Virus record (IMG/VR): IMGVR_UViG_3300036045_000021
Coordinates: 1-48,436 of that record
Reading direction: 5' to 3' (one strand)
DNA from: a virus
Length of the DNA stretch: 48,436 nt
Position numbers and translations under genes: made by a program. Below the pieces are notes generated by a model. The model searched no databases. It was not told the origin of the DNA and was given only the letters and a program-made list of their open reading frames with translations. Positions 23,328 to 30,774 of the stretch are shown piece after piece (position 1 is the first letter of the stretch; each line of letters opens with the position of its first letter).

Positions 23328-23951
23328 CTATTCCTCTGGTTCCCACGCTTCGGAAAAGTCTCGGTGCGCAAACAGCTCAGCTAGCCCGGTGATCTGTTTT
23401 AGTCGGCGGAGCTCTTCGGAGTCCATGCCTAGTTCTTCCTGGATCTTCTCGTCGCGTAGCCCGGACTGGTACATCTCGCGTACGAGTTCGCTCATGGCTT
23501 CGACACGATGCTCGCCGCGTGCTCGATTGTGCTCCACGGTGGCGGCAATTCGCCCGATACGATCGGCGCGCTCGGGTCGAATCTGTGTGACCGGGAGACG
23601 ACCGCGTACGCTCGCGCGCACTTCCGGCACATCTGTGCCGACACGACGTCGGTGGAAGCCGTCCACTACCACCCATCCTTCACCCTCCGCATTGGCGACG
23701 ATCGGCATCGTGTAGCCGTTGGCGTCCACAGAGTGCGCCAGAAGGCGCATTTCTGGAGGAGCTACGGCGTTTGGGTTGTAGTCGTTCGCATGCAACTGCT
23801 CGGCGCGCACCCATCGCACAAAGTCCACGGGGTGGTGTTTGAAAGGAGAGACTTCGTGCAACGCCGCACGCACTTCGTTGAGTGCATCGATCCTCTCCTC
23901 CTCGGGCAATGCTGCGAGAGCTTCGACCAGAGACTGTATATGTTGCTTCAT
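23328..23951 (-). CDS. ParB/IbrB-like protein
   Basis: A 207-residue protein with a ParB/Srx-type N-terminal domain: the VRAEQLHANDYNPNAV strand segment, a helix MRLLAHSVDANGYTMPIV and the WVVVDGFHRRRV motif in the place of the ParB GERRxRA box (about residues 45-110). The C-terminal region (EMYQSGLRDEKIQEELGMDSEELRRL) looks like an HTH. Together with the adjacent PAPS-reductase-like gene it forms an IbrB/IbrA-type pair, known from E. coli prophages as transcription co-activators. It could also be a DNA-binding or NTPase-linked component. GGGAGG precedes ATG 23951. Confidence 0.85.
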   Translation of the reverse strand: MKQHIQSLVEALAALPEEERIDALNEVRAALHEVSPFKHHPVDFVRWVRAEQLHANDYNPNAVAPPEMRLLAHSVDANGYTMPIVANAEGEGWVVVDGFHRRRVGTDVPEVRASVRGRLPVTQIRPERADRIGRIAATVEHNRARGEHRVEAMSELVREMYQSGLRDEKIQEELGMDSEELRRLKQITGLAELFAHRDFSEAWEPEE

Positions 23952-23994
23952 GTCGCCTCCCGCTTGCTGGCCAGGATCACGCGACCGTCGCCGG

Positions 23995-25242
23995 TTACAC
24001 GCCCCATTGACTCCTCCGCTTCCTCATTATCTTGCGGTACCGCGCGAAGGCCGTCTCCGAGCTGCGTTGCTGAGAAAAGCCCAGGCGCCGACACATCCGG
24101 TCGTTGAGCAAAATGGTCTTTGCAACACGGCGCCACGTCGGCGCCTTGCGCGCCGCCTCCACTTCGTGCGGAGCCTCGTCCAACATCTCCATGTTGCGGT
24201 GCGTGCGCCACCACTGGCGAAACACGGCGATCTTATTCTCGTAGTGCTCACGCTCGAACTCAGGCAGCGAGTCGAGCAGGAAACGAACGTAGCTCTCCCA
24301 CGTCTGGTGTGGGTCAGGGAGCGATACCCTTCCGATTCCTAGGACGTTGCCGCGCTGTCCAGCGTAGAGAGCGCCGTAACGAGCCCCGGACACGCGAGCT
24401 ACCACCTTGGCCCATGTCTCCGGCTCGATGACGTGCCACATCGCCAGGCCGCGGCGCTGGTCGTCGCCGTACGGCTGACAGATGCGCTGCTGGTGGATTG
24501 ACAGCCCCGCCTTGTACATCAGATCGTAGAGCGGGTTGTGCGGGAGGCCGGTCTTGCCGTGGTAGGTCCAGATGTCCTCGGTCCGCCAGTCGTAGATCGG
24601 ATAGACGTTGAAGAGCGAGGCGCCTTTCCACGCCGTCCACGGCTTACCCTCGAGGCGGCTCTTGCGTGCTCGCACGATGGCGCGCCAACGGTTGAGGCTC
24701 TCGTCCGTCCGGATGCCCACGAGGCAGGCCGTCGCCTCGCCCTGCGAGTACCAGTGGCCGAAGTGGTCAATGAACTCCTCGAATTCCTGGGCCGCGCGTT
24801 CGCCATTCGATCGCGTCGATGGCTCCTTGTAGAACGGGTAGGCGCCCGGGTCCGTGATGGCCTCGGGCGGCGGCTGCCGAACCCAGCGGTCCTTTGCCTC
24901 AGGGTCCCACGACACCCAGTAGGGCTGCATCATGCTCACCGCGTTTCGGAGGCGGAGAGGCAGTGCGACCCAGTGAGGAACGATCACGTCCGCGTAGAGT
25001 CGAAACATCTCCCTAACGTGGCTGATGGTGCACGCGTATTGCGCCTCGAGATCGAGGTAGAGCACGCCGATCTTCCGCCCGCGCTTGCGCGCCTCCAAGC
25101 ATGCGAGGTGCATCATCACGCCGGAGTCCTTGCCGCTGGGGCCAGACAGGTAGATGCGCGGGAAGGAGTCGAACGTCCAGGCGATGCGCCGCTGCGCGGC
25201 CGTGAGCACGTCTATGCCGATTGGTCGCTTTTGGTGAGCCAT
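23995..25242 (-). CDS. PAPS-reductase-like / IbrA-like protein
   Basis: A 415-residue protein of the PAPS reductase/adenine-nucleotide alpha-hydrolase superfamily, with a DUF3440-like organisation (IbrA). The ATP-binding PP-loop is seen as SGPSGKDSG (residues 33-41), followed by a long helix and the IGVLYLDLEAQY strand. The segment LFNVYPIYDWRTEDIW, then YHGKTGLPHNPLYDLMYKAG, is characteristic of this family. The C-terminal ~120 residues are a helical domain (FLLDSLPEFEREHYENKIAVF). No Cys cluster of assimilatory reductases is visible, so sulfate reduction is unlikely; nucleotide activation is more plausible. It overlaps the upstream gene by 31 bases. Confidence 0.85.
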   Translation of the reverse strand: MAHQKRPIGIDVLTAAQRRIAWTFDSFPRIYLSGPSGKDSGVMMHLACLEARKRGRKIGVLYLDLEAQYACTISHVREMFRLYADVIVPHWVALPLRLRNAVSMMQPYWVSWDPEAKDRWVRQPPPEAITDPGAYPFYKEPSTRSNGERAAQEFEEFIDHFGHWYSQGEATACLVGIRTDESLNRWRAIVRARKSRLEGKPWTAWKGASLFNVYPIYDWRTEDIWTYHGKTGLPHNPLYDLMYKAGLSIHQQRICQPYGDDQRRGLAMWHVIEPETWAKVVARVSGARYGALYAGQRGNVLGIGRVSLPDPHQTWESYVRFLLDSLPEFEREHYENKIAVFRQWWRTHRNMEMLDEAPHEVEAARKAPTWRRVAKTILLNDRMCRRLGFSQQRSSETAFARYRKIMRKRRSQWGV

Positions 25243-25817
25243 GACCAGGCCTCCTGCTCCGACAATCGCGTCAGCGCGTCAACCTGCACACCAACAAAGC
25301 GGCGCCGCCCTTGCTCTACGACCTCGTAGACGCCGGGCGGTAGGCGGTACAGGCGTTCGCCATCGAACGCGACAAATGCCACGCGCTCAGGCGTGCCGAG
25401 ACCCGTTACGCGCGCAACCCATGTCGTGCCGTCGCGATCCTCCGGCAGCGCGAGGCGAGCGGCGGTATCTCCGCCACCGACTCGAGCGAGCGCTTCGAAC
25501 GGCTCGAGGGCGACGCGCTTGCCGCCTTCGATGGCGACGAATTCGCGCACGACGCGGCGCTTGCTGGGTTTCCCGCGGCAGCGCTGGACCTCGTACAGGT
25601 TGCCATCCCGGAGTGGGAAGCATGCGACGCGACCATAGATGTTGCCGCGCATCGATCGCGATGCTTGGCTCCAGTCATTCTTCGGGTCGATAAACTTGCG
25701 GGCCAGGCCGTACCTGGGATCAGGGCCGAGTATCTCGGCCACCCACGGGCGGACTGGCTCGCCGCCGTGGTAGTGGCCGTCGATCTCGACCTTCAGAATG
25801 TGGAGCATGCCGGTCAT
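25212..25817 (-). CDS. Unknown protein of the IbrAB-like operon
   Basis: A 201-residue protein starting MTGMLHILKVEIDGHYHGGE. It contains GLARKFIDPKNDW, GKPSKRRVVREFVAIEGGKRV, and two repeated short strand blocks (WVARVTG and RVAFVAFDGERLYRLPPGVYEV). It appears to be an all-beta domain with a basic middle. I do not recognise the family. ATG 25817 has AGGAGG at proper spacing, while ATG 25823 is too close. The end overlaps the IbrA-like start, so the two are translationally linked and likely act together. Confidence 0.7.
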   Translation of the reverse strand: MTGMLHILKVEIDGHYHGGEPVRPWVAEILGPDPRYGLARKFIDPKNDWSQASRSMRGNIYGRVACFPLRDGNLYEVQRCRGKPSKRRVVREFVAIEGGKRVALEPFEALARVGGGDTAARLALPEDRDGTTWVARVTGLGTPERVAFVAFDGERLYRLPPGVYEVVEQGRRRFVGVQVDALTRLSEQEAWSWLTKSDQSA

Positions 25818-25819
25818 GC

Positions 25820-26002
25820 TCATTCCTCCTTCAAGAAAAGCTCCTGCGCCCGCTCCTTCACGCGCGCGAGCTCGTCGTCGGGAACATCCGACAGGTCGGT
25901 CTCGATGACGGCGTAGCGCCCGTCGCGGTAGAGCGTCACTTCGATCGGGTGTTCCCCCGTCGCGTCCTCGTAATACACGGTCACGGTTCGAGAGGTGGTC
26001 AT
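25820..26002 (-). CDS. Small acidic operon protein
   Basis: This 60-residue protein has a strand-rich N-terminus (RTVTVYYEDATGEHPIEVTL) and a charged helical C-terminus (DELARVKERAQELFLKEE). Its start overlaps the upstream gene stop (ATGA), and its 3' end lies directly next to the next start, so it is clearly within the operon. No function is recognised; it may be a regulator or a subunit of the system. Confidence 0.6.
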   Translation of the reverse strand: MTTSRTVTVYYEDATGEHPIEVTLYRDGRYAVIETDLSDVPDDELARVKERAQELFLKEE

Positions 26003-26604
26003 TTGCTCTGCTCCGCCTTCCAGCCCGCGTAGCCGATTCGCTCGAGCCGGCGCGCCTCGTCGAAGTAATCTTGGTCTTCGGCTGCCTCGATCGCGTCCTG
26101 GTAGTCTTGGTAGCTGGTTCCGCTCTTGGCTTCTTCGGCGAAGCGCTTGAGCCGCGCGATGGTCTGCGGCCGGTCATAACTCTTGGTGATCTGCAATTCC
26201 GCGCGCGCGGCCCAGAACTGGCTCGAGCCATCGCGGAACAGGAGCAAGACGCGAGACCCGTCCCGACTCTCGACCCGGCTCACACGGTCGTCGTAGTGGG
26301 TGCGTCCGCGCTCGATGCGACCAGCGACGTAGTACGACTTGCCCTTGTAAATCGCGCGCCCAGCGACTACGGCCTCCTCGCCAGGTGCTTCGCGAGTCGG
26401 ACGCTCCGAGCCTGGCGCAGCGTCGCCACCAGCTCCGCCACTCAGCTTGGCAGCCAAGGCTTCGGCCGTCTCTCGCTTGCCCGTCCACCAGGACTTTCGG
26501 TCAGCATCCCACTTGCAGCCCGCCGCGCGAATCGCGTCCTTGATCGGGTAGGTATTACCGACGAGGTAGTGACGGCGGCCTTCGCTTTGAATTGTAATGG
26601 TCAT
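25999..26604 (-). CDS. Operon protein with a DUF5710-like N-terminal domain
   Basis: A 201-residue protein. The first ~55 residues match the small domain with TYPIKDAIRAAGCKWDADRK, followed by SWWTG, frequent in phage and plasmid proteins (DUF5710-like, often joined to primase or helicase-type partners). After a linker there is a second strand-rich domain (~95-160: AIYKGKSYYVAGRIERG, SRVLLLFRDGSS), and a helical tail with ERIGYAGWKAEQ. ATG 26604 begins the recognisable domain. A longer reading from TTG 26790 would pass through low-complexity repeats and is less likely. Confidence 0.7.
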   Translation of the reverse strand: MTITIQSEGRRHYLVGNTYPIKDAIRAAGCKWDADRKSWWTGKRETAEALAAKLSGGAGGDAAPGSERPTREAPGEEAVVAGRAIYKGKSYYVAGRIERGRTHYDDRVSRVESRDGSRVLLLFRDGSSQFWAARAELQITKSYDRPQTIARLKRFAEEAKSGTSYQDYQDAIEAAEDQDYFDEARRLERIGYAGWKAEQSK

Positions 26605-26610
26605 AGGTCT

Positions 26611-26661
26611 CGCTTTCTGCTCGCTTTCTGCTCGCTTTCTGCTTCTGCTTCTGCTTCTGCT
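26611..26661 (-). repeat. Short tandem repeats in the leader of the operon
   Basis: On the forward strand CGCTTTCTGCT occurs three times in tandem (26611-26643, 11 bp each), then TCTGCT three times (26644-26661). In the transcribed strand this is a purine-rich AGCAGAAAGCG/AGCAGA array. It lies between the small first ORF and the 201-residue gene, close to that gene's ribosome-binding region. Repeat-number change could alter leader length or translation; this is inference. Confidence 0.75.
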
Positions 26662-26774
26662 CACAGCCCGCGGCGCCAGTCGTTGCCAGCCGAGTCCGCG
26701 TCGTGGGCGATGGTGACAGTCTCGTTTTGGGCGATGCTCTGCTGGATGGCGTGTTCGGCGTTGTTCATGCCCAT
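26661..26774 (-). CDS. Candidate 37-residue leader gene of the operon
   Basis: A short open frame (MGMNNAEHAIQQSIAQNETV and on to a WRRGL end) with biased, coding-like third positions. It could start at ATG 26774, where an AAGGA sits 8 bases upstream, or at ATG 26768, which coincides with the predicted transcription start and would make a leaderless message. Stop TGA lies immediately before the purine-rich repeats. Function unknown. It could be a true small protein or a translated leader. Confidence 0.4.
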   Translation of the reverse strand: MGMNNAEHAIQQSIAQNETVTIAHDADSAGNDWRRGL

Positions 26775-26810
26775 ACCATACGTCCTTCAATGGGGCCCGT
26801 CAATGGGGCC
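26775..26810 (-). promoter_or_regulatory. Promoter and direct repeats driving the reverse operon
   Basis: On the reverse strand TTGACG (26798-26803) and TATGGT (26775-26780) are exactly 17 bp apart: 5 of 6 and 4 of 6 consensus matches. The predicted start falls on or near the A of ATG 26768. TCAATGGGGCC is repeated at 26787-26797 and 26800-26810 (13 bp period), overlapping the -35 and spacer, as an operator for a repressor would. This is the best promoter in the window. Confidence 0.55.
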
Positions 26811-26866
26811 GCGCGAATAAACCGCCGCAGCAGGCCACGGTCGCCACTCGCCCCTAAGCTTCTGCC

Positions 26867-27805
26867 ATGAGCGCCACGGTCCAGAACGCCAGAGCCATCG
26901 AAGCGGCTCTCCAGCCGCTGATGGGCACCGCGGCCTCAGGCAGCCTCACCGTGCGCTCAACCGGATTGAACGGGACCGTGCCCTACGGATCGGCGCTGAT
27001 ACCCATCCTGCGAGGCGGGCTCGAGGAGGAGGCTACGGCGTTCGTCCCCAAAAACCCGGCCACAGCGAGCGGGGCGTGGCCGATCGTCCAAGCCGGCACC
27101 ACGGTGCCCGTCGTGGCCGTGCAGGGAGGTGCCGTCGGCAATACGCCGCCAGGCACCCAGTACCGCTGGAACGAGCCATTGGAGGGCATCGAGAGCGTCA
27201 GCGTGAGCGCGGCGGGTCTCGCTGGCGGAGCGGCGAGCACGGCGTACGCGGCGCTCAAGCAGCTCCGGCACTACAAGGCTCTCACCCAGAATTTGCTGGA
27301 AGACTTTCTTCGCGCCTCGCTCGGACAGTTCCCGGCGGGGCTACTGGCCTGGGACAGCACGCAGCCACTTGATGGGCCGATGGCAGCGCGCCCGGCACCT
27401 CGCGCCGCTCGCGCCGGTCGCGGCAAGGTCCTCTTTAGGCACACGTGGATTCTGTTCTTGGTGAGCAGCAGGCTCGATAGCGAAGCCGAGCGGCGCCGCG
27501 AGGGCGACACGCTGCGCGACGATGTCATCGAGACCCTGCTCGATACGACCAGCGCTCGTGGGCTACGCGTGTCCACGGATCCCGGCGCGGAGATCCTCGA
27601 CGCTCGGATTCATGCGGTTACTCCGACCTCCTACGTTGACCTCGTTCGATTCGCCACGACGGTGACGGTCCAGCATCGCCCGCAAGGCGCGACGTACAAC
27701 AATTGGCTGCGCACGCGTCTCCGGCAGCAGACGGCTGCACAGGGCATCTACCCGCCCATCCATTTACCGGACGTGACGATCCCGATGCCGCCGGGTGGTT
27801 CGTGA
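26867..27805 (+). CDS. Mu gp37-like tail/neck protein
   Basis: A 312-residue protein starting the tail gene block, directly before the gp38-like and sheath genes, the slot of Mu gp37 (DUF1834 type). The N-terminal half contains GSALIPILRGGLEEEATAFVP and WNEPLEGIESVSVSAAGLAGG. The C-terminal half has HTWILFLVSSRLDSEAERRREG and IEILD..IHAVTP-like strands with a Pro-rich end. It probably forms a tail-terminator or neck part. The start lies 92 bases from the divergent operon, with no strong SD. Confidence 0.65.
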   Translation: MSATVQNARAIEAALQPLMGTAASGSLTVRSTGLNGTVPYGSALIPILRGGLEEEATAFVPKNPATASGAWPIVQAGTTVPVVAVQGGAVGNTPPGTQYRWNEPLEGIESVSVSAAGLAGGAASTAYAALKQLRHYKALTQNLLEDFLRASLGQFPAGLLAWDSTQPLDGPMAARPAPRAARAGRGKVLFRHTWILFLVSSRLDSEAERRREGDTLRDDVIETLLDTTSARGLRVSTDPGAEILDARIHAVTPTSYVDLVRFATTVTVQHRPQGATYNNWLRTRLRQQTAAQGIYPPIHLPDVTIPMPPGGS

Positions 27806-27855
27806 TGCGCTCGATGGGTCACGACGCGCGCTAGCGCTCACACCACACGGGCTTC

Positions 27856-28179
27856 ATGCCCGACCAGCCGAAGTTTGCGCGCTTCGTGTCGCCCGTCCCG
27901 GGGCGACTCGTTTCGCGTTGGGATGTCCCCGGTAGCTATCTCGGGGCGCGCGTCACGACCACGGCAGAGCGGCTCGACGGAGCGCCGCCCATCCTCTGGG
28001 ACGAGGACGCGGTAATCCCGCTGACCGAGCAGTTCTGCGCGCGTTACGGCCGTGAGCTGCACAACGCGTTTCGGCACGGCGACCTCGAGGAGCGCACGGC
28101 TGACGACTGGACCGCGTGGCTCGCTCACCAGCAGGAGCTCGAGGCTCCTGAACCCACCCAGGTGGAGGAGGAGAACTAA
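27856..28179 (+). CDS. Mu gp38-like small tail protein (DUF2635-like)
   Basis: A 107-residue protein with the DUF2635-type theme of a SPVPGRLV start, a proline/glycine loop, VIPLTEQFCARYGRELHNAFRHGDL, and an acidic tail (QVEEEN). Mu gp38 proteins precede the sheath gene and have no well-defined role. ATG 27856 lacks a clear SD. The stop overlaps the sheath ATG by one base (TAATG), so the two are coupled. Confidence 0.65.
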   Translation: MPDQPKFARFVSPVPGRLVSRWDVPGSYLGARVTTTAERLDGAPPILWDEDAVIPLTEQFCARYGRELHNAFRHGDLEERTADDWTAWLAHQQELEAPEPTQVEEEN

Positions 28180-29705
28180 TGCCCGCGCCGCTCGCAGTCG
28201 ATCCGAGTAATCCAAAGCCTGGCCTGTACCTCAAGGTCGAACTGCTGCGCGGCAGCTCGAGCCCAGGGGCACTGGGTCTTCGAGCCGCCATCGTCTCGCC
28301 GCCGGCAACGGTCGGCGGCAACATCGTGGTAGGGACCGAGATTCGGTCCGTCTTCTCGGCGGAAGATGTCGAAGTGGCCATCGGCAAGGGCCTTGGTTAC
28401 CTCGCCTACCAGGCCCTGATCGCCAATCACCCAAGCGCGCTGGTGGATCTGGTGGCTTGCGCTGAGTCGGGTGGAGCGGCCGCGACGGGAACGCTCACGT
28501 TTGCCGGTACGCCCACCTCCAACATGTCCTGGCGCGTTTGGGTGCAGGGGGTCGCCGTAGATCTGTTTTGGAACGTCGGCGAGACCACGACGCAGGTGCG
28601 CGACAACAACTTTCCGCGCATCAACGAAAAGGGCAATGACCTGCACGCGATTGCCTCGGCCGGCGGCGCGGGCGTCATCAACCTGACTGCGCGCAGCAAG
28701 GGCCCTGCCGGCAACGATATCCGGCTAAGAGTCCAGCTGCTGACCGGTGCCGGCGGAACGCTCACTGCGTCCGGCGCGACGCTCACCGGCGGTACCACCG
28801 AGGTGGACATGACGACCGCGCTCGCGACGCTGTCCGTGCGCGAGTACGACTACATCCTCCCGTGCCTGAGCAACGCGGACGCTCAGTCAGCGTCCGGTTC
28901 CAGCAACCCAGCGCGCGTTGCGACCCATATCGACACTTACCTGTCGGGATCGAACGCGAAGCTTCAGCAAGCTGTCTACGGATCCACCGGATCCATCGCG
29001 TCCGCCAAGACCAACGCTCTGGCTCGAAACCACACCAACCTCGAGCACTACTGCTCGGTGAGCGACGAGTCACTGCCGTGCGAAATTGCAGCGGCCGAGC
29101 TCGGTGATCGCATGCGGCGGCGCTCTCTCGAGAGCAACGCCAATCGCGTGCTGCAACCGATCAAACGAATCCGCGGCTCGGCCGATGTTGCAGGCGACCA
29201 GCCCACGGATGCCGAGGCTATCGATGCCCTGACGAACGGTGTGACGCTGCAGGGCTACGCCGCGAGCGGGGCTCCGATCCTGCTTCGCTCGGTCACGACC
29301 CACAGCAAGGACACGGGCGGCAATCCCGATCGGCGCGCCTTCGACACGAGCGAAATCGATGCGCTGTACGACTACGCGAAGGACCTGCGAGCGGCGCTGC
29401 CGCAGGAGTTCATGAGCCCTGATGGGCAGGTGAAGATTGCCAAGAACCGTCAGCCGGGCGATGAGGAGCTGCCCGCGGGCGTGGTGGAGGAGCGAGACGT
29501 CAAGGCTTTCCTGGTGCAGCGAACCCTGAACTTCTGGGTACCGAAGGGCGTGATCGACGGCGTTCATTTCCTCGGTGTCGTGAGTGACGGGTCGCTCATC
29601 GTGCAGGTGAACGCCTCGGACCCGACGCAGCTCGACGTGTTCATCCCGGCTCGTGTGTTCAAGATCCTCGCCAAGATCGGCGTGGTGCTGGCGAAGGTGG
29701 GTTAA
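28179..29705 (+). CDS. Tail sheath protein
   Basis: A 508-residue sheath subunit. The chain around the tube contracts to drive DNA injection. It is recognised by length, its position directly before the tube protein, and features such as PGLYLKVELLRGSS, GTEIRSVFSAEDVEVAIGKG, LVDLVACAESGG, LSVREYDYILPCLSNAD and the C-terminal VKAFLVQRTLNFWVPKGVIDGVHF. The final strand block (VQVNASDPTQLDVFIPARV) matches the domain that knits sheath subunits to their neighbours. Confidence 0.9.
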   Translation: MPAPLAVDPSNPKPGLYLKVELLRGSSSPGALGLRAAIVSPPATVGGNIVVGTEIRSVFSAEDVEVAIGKGLGYLAYQALIANHPSALVDLVACAESGGAAATGTLTFAGTPTSNMSWRVWVQGVAVDLFWNVGETTTQVRDNNFPRINEKGNDLHAIASAGGAGVINLTARSKGPAGNDIRLRVQLLTGAGGTLTASGATLTGGTTEVDMTTALATLSVREYDYILPCLSNADAQSASGSSNPARVATHIDTYLSGSNAKLQQAVYGSTGSIASAKTNALARNHTNLEHYCSVSDESLPCEIAAAELGDRMRRRSLESNANRVLQPIKRIRGSADVAGDQPTDAEAIDALTNGVTLQGYAASGAPILLRSVTTHSKDTGGNPDRRAFDTSEIDALYDYAKDLRAALPQEFMSPDGQVKIAKNRQPGDEELPAGVVEERDVKAFLVQRTLNFWVPKGVIDGVHFLGVVSDGSLIVQVNASDPTQLDVFIPARVFKILAKIGVVLAKVG

Positions 29706-29708
29706 CAG

Positions 29709-30095
29709 ATGGCCGATACCAAAGACTTTCTGGACTACCCGAAGGGCGTGGGTGCGCTCGGCGCGGGCGACCTGCTCGACGTTGTCGATATCAACATAGC
29801 GTTTACCGACGGCGAGAAGGTGATCTCGACTCTCCGGCAAAATCCCGCCGGCTCCACAGGCGGCTCGAAGAGCGCAACGTGCACGTTCCGGACGGTCGTT
29901 TCCAGCGAAGGGTTTGAGCGGGACTGGATGGGCCAATACCGGCGCCGCAAGGAAGTGCAGTTCCGGTTGAAGGTACCGGGTCTTGTGTTCTCGGTGACGG
30001 GGCGGCTGACCAATCCTCAGCTCGTCTCGAATGTCGATAACGCCGTCGAATTCACGATCACGATCATCGGCAAGGCTGCCGCCGACCCGGTGTAA
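29709..30095 (+). CDS. Tail tube protein
   Basis: This 128-residue protein follows the sheath by three bases. The pattern ALGAGDLLDVVDINIAFTDG, KSATCTFRTVVSSEGFERDW, and FRLKVPGLVFSVTGRLTNP, closing with EFTITIIGKAA, fits the small beta-barrel tube proteins of Mu-like phages (Mu M). Rings of this protein form the inner tail tube. Confidence 0.85.
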   Translation: MADTKDFLDYPKGVGALGAGDLLDVVDINIAFTDGEKVISTLRQNPAGSTGGSKSATCTFRTVVSSEGFERDWMGQYRRRKEVQFRLKVPGLVFSVTGRLTNPQLVSNVDNAVEFTITIIGKAAADPV

Positions 30096-30097
30096 CG

Positions 30098-30676
30098 ATG
30101 GGGCGGCCGACATGGGCGGACGCGGAACTCATCCGGCACGAGTCGGGCCGTTTGCTGTTCGCGGACCGGCTCAGGCGGTACAGCGAGCGCGGCGAGCTCG
30201 TCGAGACGAAGGTGCGTGTCTGGGTGCCGGTGCCGGTCGATCATGTCGAGGCGCGGGTACAGGCACGCGCCTGGTTCGCAGGCAAGAAGCTCGACCCGGT
30301 TCTGAACCAGAAGCTCTTCGACGAGGTCGAGCAAGTGTGCCTGTTGGCCCGCGCGATCCGCACCTTCGAGCCGCCGCATCCGCAGCTCTACCAGCCGGAG
30401 GAGCTCGGCACCTTCGACGACGGGTGCCTGACGGATATCCAGGAGCGGATCAATCAGTACAAGGATCTGATCGATCCGCGCGTCGATGTCGTGGACGAGG
30501 ATGCGTTCTGGCGACTGGTCAGCAATCTCGCCAAGTCCGAGACCCTGCTCCCTTTAGCCGATATCGCACCGCGCGCGCTCAGGCGCTGTATTGTGCGTAT
30601 GGCGCAGGCAGCCTTACGCTCGCCGACGGCACCGTCCTCTGCCACGTCGTCCGAGAACTCGACGCCGGAACACTGA
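30098..30676 (+). CDS. Tail assembly chaperone, short (G-like) form
   Basis: A 192-residue protein between tube and tape measure, the position of tail assembly chaperones. It is rich in helices (RHESGRLLFADRLRRYSERG, RVQARAWFAGKKLDPVLNQK). A CCCTTTA heptamer at 30550-30556 lies in the X XXY YYZ phase of this frame, and a slip back by one base extends it into a second open frame to 30774. So a longer G-T-like fusion is expected. Chaperones of this class bind the tape measure and are absent from the final virion. Confidence 0.8.
   Translation: MGRPTWADAELIRHESGRLLFADRLRRYSERGELVETKVRVWVPVPVDHVEARVQARAWFAGKKLDPVLNQKLFDEVEQVCLLARAIRTFEPPHPQLYQPEELGTFDDGCLTDIQERINQYKDLIDPRVDVVDEDAFWRLVSNLAKSETLLPLADIAPRALRRCIVRMAQAALRSPTAPSSATSSENSTPEH
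30550..30556 (+). promoter_or_regulatory. Slippery site for programmed -1 frameshift
   Basis: CCCTTTA fits the canonical heptamer with codons CCT TTA in the zero frame (453 bases after the start, thus in phase). After a -1 slip, reading resumes at 30556 and stays open for 72 codons to TGA 30774. Programmed frameshifts in tail assembly chaperone genes are widely conserved in long-tailed phages; a downstream pseudoknot was not worked out. Confidence 0.8.
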
Positions 30677-30774
30677 CGCTCGACGAGCTTGCGGCGATCG
30701 TGAGCGGAAAACGCGCCGATCCCAAGTGGCGACGGCTGCTCGCGGAGATCGAGCAGGAGCCTAGCGATGGCTGA
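30556..30774 (+). CDS. Frameshift extension of the tail assembly chaperone (T-like part)
   Basis: This open frame is reached by the -1 slip and adds 72 residues to the first 153 of the short form, giving a fusion of about 225. The extension includes ALYCAYGAGSLTLADGTVL, LTLDELAAIVSGKR and a basic helix DPKWRRLLAEIEQE. It has no suitable start codon and SD of its own. It ends 8 bases inside the tape measure gene. T parts of such fusions bind the tape measure. Confidence 0.75.
   Translation, partial: SRYRTARAQALYCAYGAGSLTLADGTVLCHVVRELDAGTLTLDELAAIVSGKRADPKWRRLLAEIEQEPSDG

Noticed and set aside
23995-25242. Assimilatory sulfate (PAPS) reduction enzyme
   Set aside because: No catalytic Cys cluster or sulfate pathway neighbours; the organisation fits IbrA-like proteins instead.
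24538-25329. 263-residue forward frame opposite the PAPS-reductase-like gene
   Set aside because: Shadow of the IbrA-like gene, which has a PP-loop and family motifs.
25999-26790. Longer 263-residue version of the DUF5710-like protein from TTG 26790
   Set aside because: It would read through the purine-rich repeats as an Arg/Ser run, and the predicted promoter lies inside it.
26071-26820. 249-residue forward frame opposite the DUF5710-like gene
   Set aside because: It crosses the divergent promoter and repeats; the reverse frame has a recognisable domain.
30031-30774. Independent 247-residue gene in the -1 frame
   Set aside because: Only the part after the slippery site looks coding; the upstream part is shadow of the chaperone gene, so the frameshift explanation is better.
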